From positions 1 through 64,000 of the forward strand of contig CAMWMZ010000001.1 of the NCBI GenBank assembly GCA_947175485.1: DNA of 64,000 nt. Reading direction: 5' to 3'. Source of the stretch: an uncultured Clostridia bacterium. GTDB taxonomy: Bacteria > Bacillota > Clostridia > Christensenellales > Borkfalkiaceae. Shown here in pieces: positions 40,192-48,360 of this stretch. Position 1 is the stretch's first letter. Every line of letters begins with the position of its first letter. Made by a program: the position numbers and the translations under genes. The notes under the pieces are model-generated. The model made no database searches. It saw only the letters and a list, made by a program, of their open reading frames with translations, and was not told the DNA's origin.

Positions 40192-40213
40192 GTGAAGATA
40201 AATAGATTAAAGT

Positions 40214-41116
40214 ATGAGTTTGTCCTTTCTTCCCGAAGATGTAAAAGCGGCGGTAAATCATCTCAATTATAATTTTCTTTCGGAAATTCGTTTGAGGCGC
40301 GGACAACCAGTCATAATCGAATACAAAGGAAAATATATTTATTTGGGAAAGTACGGGATATCATCGGGAGAACACGACAGAATTGCCGTCGGTGACATTA
40401 CAGCTGTTTTAACTGCTGCGACAAGCGGATGTATATACAATTATACAGAACAAATGAAAAGCGGCTTTATTACTGTTGAGCACGGCGTGAGAATAGGTAT
40501 AGCCGGTGAATATGTAACCGAAAGAGGCAGTGTAAATACCATTAAATGTATAACGTCGCTCAATATACGTATTCCTCACAATATTAACGGCTGTGCGTCT
40601 TTGATTTGCGAAACGCTTTACAAAGAAAGCCCTAAAAGTACCTTACTCTTTTCAAAACCGGGATTGGGGAAGACTACAATGCTGAGGGATATAGCGCGCT
40701 TTCTTTCAAAAAATTCAATCTGCAATATACTTATTTTTGACGAGCGCAGCGAAATCGCCGCAATGGACGGCTTTGGAGACGGTTTTGATTTGGGTGCGGT
40801 TGACGTTGTTCGTTGTTATAACAAGCTCGGTGCAATAGCGAGCGCGGTGCGGGCTATGAAGCCGGACGTTATTATTACAGACGAGCTATACGGCGCCGAT
40901 GATTTCAAAGCAATGGAATACGCCTGCGATTGCGGTATTGCCGTTATTGCTTCGTCACATATTACGGATAAAATGAAATTGCGTTCTATGCCGTTCGATT
41001 TTTTTGCGGAGCTTGTTTCTATTAATGCCCCACCTTTAATATATGATAAAAATTTTAATCCTTATAGCGATAATTGCATTGACAACTACGATAGGAGTAT
41101 TCCTTTCGGCCAATAA
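40214..41116 (+). CDS. spoIIIAA: Stage III sporulation protein AA (ATPase)
   Basis: SEIRLRRGQPVIIEYKGKYIYLG; KPGLGKTTMLRDIARFLS; IFDERSEIAAMDG; DVVRCYNKLGAIASAVRAMKPDVIITDELYG. First gene of the spoIIIA operon. Confidence 0.95.
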   Translation: MSLSFLPEDVKAAVNHLNYNFLSEIRLRRGQPVIIEYKGKYIYLGKYGISSGEHDRIAVGDITAVLTAATSGCIYNYTEQMKSGFITVEHGVRIGIAGEYVTERGSVNTIKCITSLNIRIPHNINGCASLICETLYKESPKSTLLFSKPGLGKTTMLRDIARFLSKNSICNILIFDERSEIAAMDGFGDGFDLGAVDVVRCYNKLGAIASAVRAMKPDVIITDELYGADDFKAMEYACDCGIAVIASSHITDKMKLRSMPFDFFAELVSINAPPLIYDKNFNPYSDNCIDNYDRSIPFGQ

Positions 41117-41468
41117 GAAGAAAAGGATGACGGTGTTTTCCGAATTGTACGAGTTTAACGAACAATTAATTCTCAACCTTAAATTCGACCGAAAGCCGTT
41201 GGATAAGGTTGCCGAAAAATACAAATATATTCCCGCTGTTCTTTCGGGAGAGAAAATTCTTGAGGGGAAAGACGGCGAAACAATAACAGAATATGCGGTA
41301 AATCTTGGTAAAAGCGACGCCTTGTCGCAGATTGATTATCTTAACGGCAGAAAGTCTGCGCTTTCAAAACTGAAGGATGAAAGCTTTTCCGATTATAAAA
41401 GATACAGTTCGCTTTACGTCAAAATATTTTTAATGATAGGCGTTCTGATGGCAGTTTTAATAGCTTAA
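41043..41468 (+). CDS. spoIIIAB: Stage III sporulation protein AB
   Basis: Position between AA and AC, N-terminal TM, C-terminal RYSSLYVKIFLMIGVLMAVLI. Confidence 0.8.
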   Translation: MIKILILIAIIALTTTIGVFLSANKKKRMTVFSELYEFNEQLILNLKFDRKPLDKVAEKYKYIPAVLSGEKILEGKDGETITEYAVNLGKSDALSQIDYLNGRKSALSKLKDESFSDYKRYSSLYVKIFLMIGVLMAVLIA

Positions 41469-41487
41469 CGGTGTTAGTCTGAACTTT

Positions 41488-41685
41488 ATGGATATAAGTA
41501 TAATTTTTAAAATCGCCGCTATCGGCATAATAATTACGATAATATGTCAGGTGCTGAAAAAATCCGACCGCGACGATATTGCAACGCTTGTAAGCCTTGT
41601 TGGGTTAATCATCGTTTTGACGGTAGTTATAACCATGATTGCAGATTTGTTTTCACAAATCCGGCAACTCTTCGATATGTTCTGA
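41488..41685 (+). CDS. spoIIIAC: Stage III sporulation protein AC
   Basis: MDISIIFKIAAIGIIITIICQVLKKSDRDDIATLVSLVGLIIVLTVVI...; 65 aa. Confidence 0.95.
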   Translation: MDISIIFKIAAIGIIITIICQVLKKSDRDDIATLVSLVGLIIVLTVVITMIADLFSQIRQLFDMF

Positions 41686-42077
41686 TGTACGTTTTTCGTC
41701 TTTGCTGTATAGCCGTGATAACTGCGGTGAGCGCGTTAATTTTAAAAAGTCATAAATCCGAGCTTGTGCCGTTATGCTTAACTGCGGGCGGAGTAATTAT
41801 ATTTTTATATGTTTTCGATTATCTTTCGGAAAGTATAGAATTTATAAAAACATTTACTCAAAGCACGGGAATAGATAACGAAATAATCCGCACCGTTTTC
41901 AAAATAATCGGTATAGGTTTTTTGGTTGAACTTACGGCGGGCTCTGTTAAAGAACTGGGTTTCGAGGGGGTGGCGGACAAGCTTATTATATGCGGGAAAA
42001 TAATTTTATTCGTGGCGGCTATACCCGTTCTTTCAAGTACGTACAAAATAATAGTTTCGCTCATAAATCTTGTTTAA
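41685..42077 (+). CDS. spoIIIAD: Stage III sporulation protein AD
   Basis: Start ATG overlaps the AC stop (TGATG); FEGVADKLIICGKIILFVAAIPVLSSTYKIIVSLINLV. Confidence 0.9.
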   Translation: MYVFRLCCIAVITAVSALILKSHKSELVPLCLTAGGVIIFLYVFDYLSESIEFIKTFTQSTGIDNEIIRTVFKIIGIGFLVELTAGSVKELGFEGVADKLIICGKIILFVAAIPVLSSTYKIIVSLINLV

Positions 42078-43252
42078 AAAAATTAATAATTTTATTGCTG
42101 CTGGTCGTTACATTGTTAATACTTGCCGGCGCCGGCGCAACGGCTTTCGCCGCCGATGACGGCGTCGGAGAATTAAATGAGAATATCGCGAAGCTTCTTG
42201 AAAAGCTGGATTTATCGGAATTGCAGAAATTTCTTGAAGATAATCCAGACAGTTATCTTTTTAACTTTGGAAACACCGCGTCCGAAATAGTAAATTATCT
42301 TATAAACGGCAACCTTTCTGCGGATTATAGCGGTTATCTTAACGAGTTGTTTTCATTAATTTTCAAGGACGTAATAAGTTTAATTCCGGCTTTTGCAACG
42401 GTTACCGCCGTTGCGCTGCTTTCTGCGGTGGTGAGCTCTGCGGAAGGAAATATAATAGGAAAGTCAACGGCAAAAATCGTTCATCTTGCTTGTTATTCGG
42501 TGATTATACTTATCGTATCTTCCATGCTTATAGGTATAGTCGGCGGTTGTACGGAGTGCATAGATAATGTAAAAAAACAAATCGAAGTAATTACCCCAAT
42601 ACTTGCAACGCTGACGGTTCTTACGGGCGGCACGGGTTCGGCGGCAATATATCAGCCTTCGGCAATTTTTTTGTCCGGCGGGGCAGTTGAGATAGTAAGC
42701 AATTTCATATTTCCTGCAGCTATGGGTGTTATAGTGCTGAATTTTATGTCTGGGCTGAACAATCAAATGTCTTTCACCGGCGTTACGGCGCTTTTGAAAA
42801 GCCTAATGAAATGGGTAATCGGTATTACCGTAACCGTATTCAGCATATTTATTACGGCGCAAAGTTCCGCGTCCTCGCTGTTCGACGGCATTATTTTCAA
42901 GGCAACAAAATATGTTATAGGCAATTCCGTGCCCATTGTAGGCAATTTTTTATCAAGCGGCTTCGATATGCTGCAATCGGCGGGGTTACTGATAAAAAGT
43001 TCCGTGGGGTTATGCGGTATAGTAATGCTGCTTTTTGAAATAATTAAGCCCGTAATATTGTTAATATCGTTTTCGGTAATTTTGAAAATTGTCGGCGCGA
43101 TAGTGCAACCGATAGGTGAAAGTACGCTTTACGGCTTACTTTCCGACCTTTCCAAAGATTCAGAATATTTTATTGCGGGTTTATTGACCGTCGCTTTTAT
43201 GTATGCGTTAGTCGTAATGCTGATAGTCAATTCCGCCAACAGTTTTATATGA
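41990..43252 (+). CDS. spoIIIAE: Stage III sporulation protein AE
   Basis: Polytopic; YLNELFSLIFKDVISLIPAFATVTAVALLSAVVSS...TVLTGGTGSAAIYQPSAIFLSGGAVEIVSNFIFPAAMG. The start overlaps spoIIIAD by about 88 nt and is uncertain. Confidence 0.93.
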   Translation: MRENNFIRGGYTRSFKYVQNNSFAHKSCLKKLIILLLLVVTLLILAGAGATAFAADDGVGELNENIAKLLEKLDLSELQKFLEDNPDSYLFNFGNTASEIVNYLINGNLSADYSGYLNELFSLIFKDVISLIPAFATVTAVALLSAVVSSAEGNIIGKSTAKIVHLACYSVIILIVSSMLIGIVGGCTECIDNVKKQIEVITPILATLTVLTGGTGSAAIYQPSAIFLSGGAVEIVSNFIFPAAMGVIVLNFMSGLNNQMSFTGVTALLKSLMKWVIGITVTVFSIFITAQSSASSLFDGIIFKATKYVIGNSVPIVGNFLSSGFDMLQSAGLLIKSSVGLCGIVMLLFEIIKPVILLISFSVILKIVGAIVQPIGESTLYGLLSDLSKDSEYFIAGLLTVAFMYALVVMLIVNSANSFI

Positions 43253-43689
43253 AAATTTATTTGCTTTCCGCGGCGGGCGTAATATTTCTTTCGGTTATTG
43301 TATCGCTGCTGATTCCGGAAGGGAAACTGCATAAGAGTATAACTTTTATAATGAGGCTGATATGTATTTTTGTTTTGATACAGCCTTTAACAGGAATTTT
43401 TAAAATAGGGGATGGCGATACCGCACAGACGGGGAATTTTATAGATTATACTTATGTTAGTTCGGTATATTCAGAACATCAAAGCGCAGAGCTTGAAAAA
43501 TTGATTGATAAGGAATTTGGAGTTGAGACGGTTTGCTCAATAAAAGTCGAGTATATTGACGGTAATTTCAAAGTCACCGAAACGGAGGTCGGGCTTGCGG
43601 AAAATAATGTGAAATTAATTGATGCAATTTACGCATATTTGGTCAAGCTCGGATATATAAATATAACAGTATATGCGCAAAGTACTTAA
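43249..43689 (+). CDS. spoIIIAF: Stage III sporulation protein AF
   Basis: ATGA overlap with AE; two N-terminal TMs; operon position. Confidence 0.8.
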   Translation: MKIYLLSAAGVIFLSVIVSLLIPEGKLHKSITFIMRLICIFVLIQPLTGIFKIGDGDTAQTGNFIDYTYVSSVYSEHQSAELEKLIDKEFGVETVCSIKVEYIDGNFKVTETEVGLAENNVKLIDAIYAYLVKLGYINITVYAQST

Positions 43690-44035
43690 TTTCGTGAACG
43701 ACAATAAAAAAATAATCGTAGTCGTGATACTCATTATTGTGCTTGTAGGGACAATTTATTTTATAAATAAGTCTCAAAAAGACGAAGATACCAAACAGCC
43801 CGCCGCTGTTCAAAAAAGTGCGGCGGAAGTTAAATTGACTGGTATTTTAAGCTCCATTGAGGGCGTGGGTGCGACTGACGTTATGATTAACGAAGGAGAA
43901 AACGGCATTCTCGGTGTTGTGATTGTGTGCGAGGGGGCAAACAATCTGATGACGAGAAACGATATTTTGAACGCCGTTTCAACGGCGCTGAACGTAGATA
44001 AAAAAATAATAGCAATATATTCAATGAATAATTAA
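43673..44035 (+). CDS. spoIIIAG: Stage III sporulation protein AG
   Basis: Single N-terminal TM then ring-forming-type domain (KLTGILSSIEGVGATDVMINEGENGILGVVIVCEGANNLMTRNDILNAVSTALNVDKKIIAIYSMNN). Confidence 0.85.
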   Translation: MRKVLNFVNDNKKIIVVVILIIVLVGTIYFINKSQKDEDTKQPAAVQKSAAEVKLTGILSSIEGVGATDVMINEGENGILGVVIVCEGANNLMTRNDILNAVSTALNVDKKIIAIYSMNN

Positions 44036-44045
44036 GGAGACCATT

Positions 44046-44534
44046 ATGTCAAAGAAGAAAAAAATTATTATCATGTCCTCACTTGTATTTTTACTTGCGC
44101 TGACCGCCGTTTTAAACGTGCTTCTTGCCACAAACGTGATTGCTTCAGGCGATAATTCCGCTGTAACGACGTCGAATTATTTCACAACGTTCCGTTCTGA
44201 AAGAACAACGACGAGAAGTGAAGAACTCGTACAGCTTGACAGCGTAATTGCCCTTTATGAAGAGGGCAGCGAAAAGTATCAGGAAGCAGTTGACCTCAAA
44301 CTTAAAATAGTTGAAATGATGGAAAACGAACTTCTTCTTGAAACTCTTATTAAGTCACGCGGATTTACCGACGCGGTTGTATCGATTGGTATGGATTCCA
44401 ATAACGTGAACGTTTTCGTAAATTCAAGCGAGCTCGATTATAATACGGCGCTTTCTATATACACAATGCTTAAAGACGAAGTAGGCGTAGCCCCCGGCAG
44501 CATAATAATTTTGCCCGTTTATTCACAAGTTTAA
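44046..44534 (+). CDS. spoIIIAH: Stage III sporulation protein AH
   Basis: N-terminal TM; SAVTTSNYFTTFRSERTTTRSEELVQLDSVIA...GFTDAVVSIGMDSNNVNVFVNSSELDYNTALSIYTMLKDEVGV. Confidence 0.93.
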   Translation: MSKKKKIIIMSSLVFLLALTAVLNVLLATNVIASGDNSAVTTSNYFTTFRSERTTTRSEELVQLDSVIALYEEGSEKYQEAVDLKLKIVEMMENELLLETLIKSRGFTDAVVSIGMDSNNVNVFVNSSELDYNTALSIYTMLKDEVGVAPGSIIILPVYSQV

Positions 44535-44542
44535 CGAAATAT

Positions 44543-44571
44543 TTGCAAAATTTCCGAATATGTGTTATACT
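44543..44571 (+). promoter_or_regulatory. Sigma-A promoter of the asp23-family gene
   Basis: TTGCAA-N17-TATACT. Confidence 0.6.
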
Positions 44572-44590
44572 ACCTTTAAGGAGATAGATT

Positions 44591-44926
44591 ATGGCACACA
44601 TAAGGCACGACCCTACGGCTACCCAAAAGGGTAAAATAACTTATAACTCGAATATAGTAAGCGGCATTGTTGCATTGGCTATATCCGAAGTCGAAGGGGT
44701 TTCGCTTTTAAATAATAAGAACAAGGGCGTTAAGCTTAATTTTGAAAAGCAGGGTATAGTCGCCGATATAAGCGTAAAGGTTGACAGTACGTGTAACGTT
44801 TCTTCACTGGCTTACAAAATTCAGCAGTCGATAAAACATAATGTGGAATCGATGACTAAATATCAGGTGGCAAAAGTTGACGTTCATATTCAAGACGTTA
44901 ACTTTCAAGACAATCCGGCAATATAA
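44591..44926 (+). CDS. Asp23/Gls24 family envelope stress protein
   Basis: GKITYNSNIVSGIVALAISEVEGVSLL...ADISVKVDSTCNVSSLAYKIQQSIKHNVESMTKYQVAKVDVHIQDVNF. Confidence 0.92.
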   Translation: MAHIRHDPTATQKGKITYNSNIVSGIVALAISEVEGVSLLNNKNKGVKLNFEKQGIVADISVKVDSTCNVSSLAYKIQQSIKHNVESMTKYQVAKVDVHIQDVNFQDNPAI

Positions 44927-44929
44927 TTA

Positions 44930-44964
44930 AAAATATTCCCTTATATTTTAAGGGAATATTTTGT
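44930..44964 (+). terminator. Intrinsic terminator / hairpin
   Basis: aatattccctta-tattt-taagggaatatttt, 12-bp stem. Confidence 0.7.
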
Positions 44965-44983
44965 ATGTTAAACAGGTAATTTT

Positions 44984-45373
44984 ATGAGAACTAAAGCAAG
45001 AGAAGCAGTATTCCAGATCGTTTTCGCGTCGCAATTCGGCGGTGCGGATAACGGACTTAAATCAGTGCTCTATAAAAAGGAAAAACTTACGGACGACGAT
45101 ATTGCTTACGCCGATAACGTTTTATCGCTTATATGCGAACATAGGGAGGAGTTTACCGATATTATCGATAAGCGTTCAACCGCTTTCCCCGAATCGGGGT
45201 TATTTCCCGCGGATAAAAGCATTTTATTGGTTGCGCTTGCCGAAATGCTTTATATCGGCGATATTCCGCGGGCAGTATCGATTAACGAGGCGGCTAATAT
45301 AGCTTCAACTTATTCTTCTGAAAAGAGCGCTTCGTTTATAAGCGGTATACTTTCTGAGGTAAATAAAAATTAA
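44984..45373 (+). CDS. nusB: Transcription antitermination factor NusB
   Basis: MRTKAREAVFQIVFASQF...FPADKSILLVALAEMLYIGDIPRAVSINEAANIASTYSSEKSASFISGILSEV. Confidence 0.9.
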   Translation: MRTKAREAVFQIVFASQFGGADNGLKSVLYKKEKLTDDDIAYADNVLSLICEHREEFTDIIDKRSTAFPESGLFPADKSILLVALAEMLYIGDIPRAVSINEAANIASTYSSEKSASFISGILSEVNKN

Positions 45374-46218
45374 TGTACACTTTGTTAGACGGAAAAGCCG
45401 TTTCCGCCAAATTGCGCGGACAAATTAAAATTAATGTAGATAAATATAAAAAAGCAACCGGTAACGATATAGGGCTTGCCGTAGTTATGGTCGGTGAAAA
45501 TCCGGCTTCGGCTATTTATGTTCGAAATAAAATTAAGGCGTGTGAAGAAGTAGGCATAAAATCTTATGCGTATTATCTAAAAGAAAATACAAGCCAGTCC
45601 GATGTGGAAAATTTGGTTTGCTGTCTTGCCGAAGATAAAAAAGTAAACGGAATACTTGTGCAGTTGCCTTTGCCGAAGCATTTAAACGAGGAAAAGATTT
45701 TAAGCTTAATTCCCGCGGTAAAAGATGTTGACGGATTTTCTTTGGAAAATACGGGAAAACTTTGTTTGGGTGTAAATTGTCTTGCCGCTTGTACTCCGCA
45801 TGGCGTGATGAAAATACTTGAAGAATACAAAATAGACGTAAAGGGTAAACGGGCTGTGGTAGTCGGTCGTTCAAATATCGTAGGCAAGCCGATGGCTATG
45901 TTGCTTTTGAATGCAGACGCTACCGTTACGGTATGTCACAGTAGAACGCAAAATCTTCAAGAAGAATGTAAAAACGCCGATATTTTAGTAGCGGCAATAG
46001 GAAAGCCTAAATTTATAAAAAGCCAAATGATAAAAGACGGCGCGATTGTTATCGACGTGGGAATGAACCGTGATGAAAACGGTAAATTATGCGGAGACGT
46101 GGACTTTGATAACATAAAAGATAAATGCTCTTATATTACTCCGGTCCCCGGCGGGGTCGGTCCTATGACTATAACAATGCTTATGTATAATACTTTGCAG
46201 TCGGCTGAAAGGGAATAA
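45373..46218 (+). CDS. folD: Bifunctional methylene-THF dehydrogenase/cyclohydrolase
   Basis: VMVGENPASAIYVRNKIKACEEVGI; GILVQLPLPKHLNEEKI; PAVKDVDGFSLENTGKL; AVVVGRSNIVGKPMAMLLLNADATVTVCHSRT; PVPGGVGPMTITMLMYNT. Confidence 0.97.
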   Translation: MYTLLDGKAVSAKLRGQIKINVDKYKKATGNDIGLAVVMVGENPASAIYVRNKIKACEEVGIKSYAYYLKENTSQSDVENLVCCLAEDKKVNGILVQLPLPKHLNEEKILSLIPAVKDVDGFSLENTGKLCLGVNCLAACTPHGVMKILEEYKIDVKGKRAVVVGRSNIVGKPMAMLLLNADATVTVCHSRTQNLQEECKNADILVAAIGKPKFIKSQMIKDGAIVIDVGMNRDENGKLCGDVDFDNIKDKCSYITPVPGGVGPMTITMLMYNTLQSAERE

Positions 46219-46220
46219 CG

Positions 46221-47096
46221 TTGGAATTTAAAGAAAAGTACAATTTTTATCTCAAAGAATTTGAACGAATTTTGGAATGCTTTTGCAATGAAATTAATTG
46301 CAGACCGGAGATATTGGGTGACAGTCTTAAATATAGCTTGTTACTCGGGGGGAAACGTATACGTCCCGTATTAACCTTTGCGACAGCCGATTTGCTTGGG
46401 TTAGAAAGGCGCAAAGCGGTAAATTTTGCACTTGCGATAGAGTTAATTCATACCTATTCACTGATTCATGATGATTTGCCGGAAATGGATAACGACGATT
46501 TCAGACGCGGAAAACCTTCTAATCACAAGGTTTTTGGTGCGGGGAACGCTGTTTTGGCCGGTGACGGACTTTTAAATACGGCGTATTCGGTTTTGCTTAA
46601 AGAATGTAAAAACGGTGCCGAGTATATTTCGGCGGCGCAATTTATTTGCGATTGTGCAGGCATTTACGGAATGATTGCAGGGCAATCCGCCGATCTTTTG
46701 CATGAACACGAAACGAGTTTTAATGAAGCCACGTTGAACTTTATTTATGAAAATAAAACTGGTAAGCTTCTCATGTCTTCGGTTGTTGTTCCGTCTATAC
46801 TAAACGGCGGAAGATGCTATTCGGAATTAAAGACCTTTGGCAGGGACTTAGGCTTGTTGTTTCAGATTACCGATGATATTTTAGACGTTGAGGGGGAATT
46901 CCGTTCGCTCGGAAAGAGTATAGGAAAGGATGAAGCGGAAGGAAAATATACTTCCGTAAGTCTTTACGGGCTTGACGGTGCTAAGCTTCGCGCAGATGTC
47001 CTTGCACAAAGATGCAGGGCTGTTCTGGAGGGAATTGACGGCGACAGGGAATTTATGTTGCAGTTGGTTGATTACGTTCGTTCCCGAAAAAATTGA
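46221..47096 (+). CDS. ispA: Polyprenyl synthetase (farnesyl/geranyl diphosphate synthase)
   Basis: LLLGGKRIRPVLTF; ELIHTYSLIHDDLPEMDNDDFRRGKPSNHKVF; FQITDDILDVEGEFRSLGKSIGKDEAEGK. Confidence 0.95.
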   Translation: MEFKEKYNFYLKEFERILECFCNEINCRPEILGDSLKYSLLLGGKRIRPVLTFATADLLGLERRKAVNFALAIELIHTYSLIHDDLPEMDNDDFRRGKPSNHKVFGAGNAVLAGDGLLNTAYSVLLKECKNGAEYISAAQFICDCAGIYGMIAGQSADLLHEHETSFNEATLNFIYENKTGKLLMSSVVVPSILNGGRCYSELKTFGRDLGLLFQITDDILDVEGEFRSLGKSIGKDEAEGKYTSVSLYGLDGAKLRADVLAQRCRAVLEGIDGDREFMLQLVDYVRSRKN

Positions 47097-47102
47097 AAAG
47101 TA

Positions 47103-47131
47103 TTGACATTTTGACGCGTATATGTTATAAT
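47103..47131 (+). promoter_or_regulatory. Perfect-consensus sigma-A promoter of the large ncRNA
   Basis: TTGACA (47103-47108), N17, TATAAT (47126-47131). Confidence 0.85.
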
Positions 47132-47137
47132 TTTAGC

Positions 47138-47735
47138 AAACTTGTATAGTGGTGCAGTATTCTAGTCAATTTCCACTGAAACGAAGACGGGGGTAAAATA
47201 CCGTTAAAGGGCATATCGATGAAGTTTCTGGTGTTTGCTTGCTTTGCCAAAAGTGGGTGAATGCTGGGAGTAAAGGTGTATGGGAGCTAGGTAACGGCAT
47301 ACCGCAGCCCTCCCCATTCACCGTGGAGGCGCGCAGCCTTAAACGGAGGCGCGTATAAACCTGCTATCAGGCGAAAGCTTGGTACAGAGTAGCCTGCCTT
47401 GAGTGAAAACAGCGGATAACGGAACACGGTTTATTTCGTTCGGCCGGACGAAAGCAACCTATTGCCGTTTGAAATTGATTTTTGCAAAAGAGGATTAGCT
47501 CATTGAAAATTGTCAAGGAAAGCTTCTAGACTGTCTTTATATTAGAGATTAAGGTGTGGACTAAGTGGTGATTCGGTTATGCTTTGCATTCGCGCCCTTA
47601 AAAGGAAACTGCTTCTTCGGCGACGGGAAGTGGGCGTTGAGGGAAATCCTACCGAACCTAAGCCGCAAAGTTTATTTAATATAAACCACTATATTTGTTT
47701 TTATTACGCACGAGAAGAAGTGCGTATTATTTTTA
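47138..47735 (+). ncRNA. ole: OLE (ornate, large, extremophilic) RNA
   Basis: About 600-nt noncoding, GC-richer, structured region between ispA and dxs, directly upstream of a membrane-protein gene. This is the known ole-oapA context in Bacillus halodurans-type loci (nusB-folD-ispA-ole-oapA-dxs-tlyA-argR-recN-spoIVB). Internal helices visible by eye include GGTGAATG..GGGAG / CTCCC-CATTCACC (47256-47322) and AGTGG/CCACT. Ends are approximate. Confidence 0.87.
47705..47734 (+). terminator. Terminator-like hairpin at the 3' end of the OLE RNA
   Basis: TACGCAC-gagaagaa-GTGCGTA followed by ttatttttt-like U-rich tract. Confidence 0.6.
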
Positions 47736-47739
47736 AATT

Positions 47740-48360
47740 ATGGATACTGATACACAAAGATTGCAAACAAAAAAAGAAAACAAGGAAGAGCCGCCAAGTC
47801 GCGGCGTAAAAAAGAAAAAACACAAAAAAAAGCATAAGTACGCTTGGTTAACGTGGGGAATTACTGTATTCTTCATATCGTTTGCCTTGACCGTGCTTTT
47901 TAGTTTTTTAACGGAAATTGCGGTAAAAGACAGCGCGGCGTTCGTTTGCGTTATGGTTTTATTCGTATTGCTGATATTAAATATCGGTTGTGATTTGCTT
48001 GCGAACGCGATTATGTCGTGCAGTCCCGAAGCGTATCACGCAATGGCTTCCAAGAAAATCAAGGGGGCAAAGCGTGCAGTGGTTTTTTGCCGTAATGCAA
48101 GTAAGCTTTCAAGCATTTTTGCAGACGTAATAGGAGATATTTGCGGAATTGTAAGCGGTGCCGCAGGTGCGGCGCTTGCCGTTCATCTTGCTTTTAACGG
48201 CACAACGGGACAGCTTATCGCTTCTATAGGAGTAAGTGCGGTAATAGGCGCGTTAACTGTAGGAGGCAAGGCGCTTTTTAAGCACTTTGCCGTGACTTTC
48301 AATAAACAGATAGTATTCGGCTTTGCCAGATTTACTACCTTCTTTATAAAGGAAAGGTAA
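47740..48360 (+). CDS. oapA: OLE-associated membrane protein (OapA-like)
   Basis: 206 aa; Lys-rich basic N-terminus (KKKKHKKKHKYAW) then several TM segments (WGITVFFISFALTVLFSFLTEI, AAFVCVMVLFVLLILNIGCDLLANAIM). Located directly downstream of the OLE RNA and abutting dxs. Confidence 0.85.
   Translation: MDTDTQRLQTKKENKEEPPSRGVKKKKHKKKHKYAWLTWGITVFFISFALTVLFSFLTEIAVKDSAAFVCVMVLFVLLILNIGCDLLANAIMSCSPEAYHAMASKKIKGAKRAVVFCRNASKLSSIFADVIGDICGIVSGAAGAALAVHLAFNGTTGQLIASIGVSAVIGALTVGGKALFKHFAVTFNKQIVFGFARFTTFFIKER

Noticed and set aside
47138-47735. Group II intron or retron as an alternative explanation for the structured region
   Set aside because: No reverse-transcriptase/maturase ORF and no recognisable domain V motif were seen, while synteny and downstream membrane protein match the OLE-OapA locus.
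47579-47809. 76-aa ORF (MLCIRALKRKLLLRRREVG...) inside the ispA-dxs gap
   Set aside because: Lies within the structured OLE RNA region, has unnatural Arg/Lys-rich composition, no SD, and overlaps oapA in another frame. Best explained as a spurious ORF in an RNA gene.
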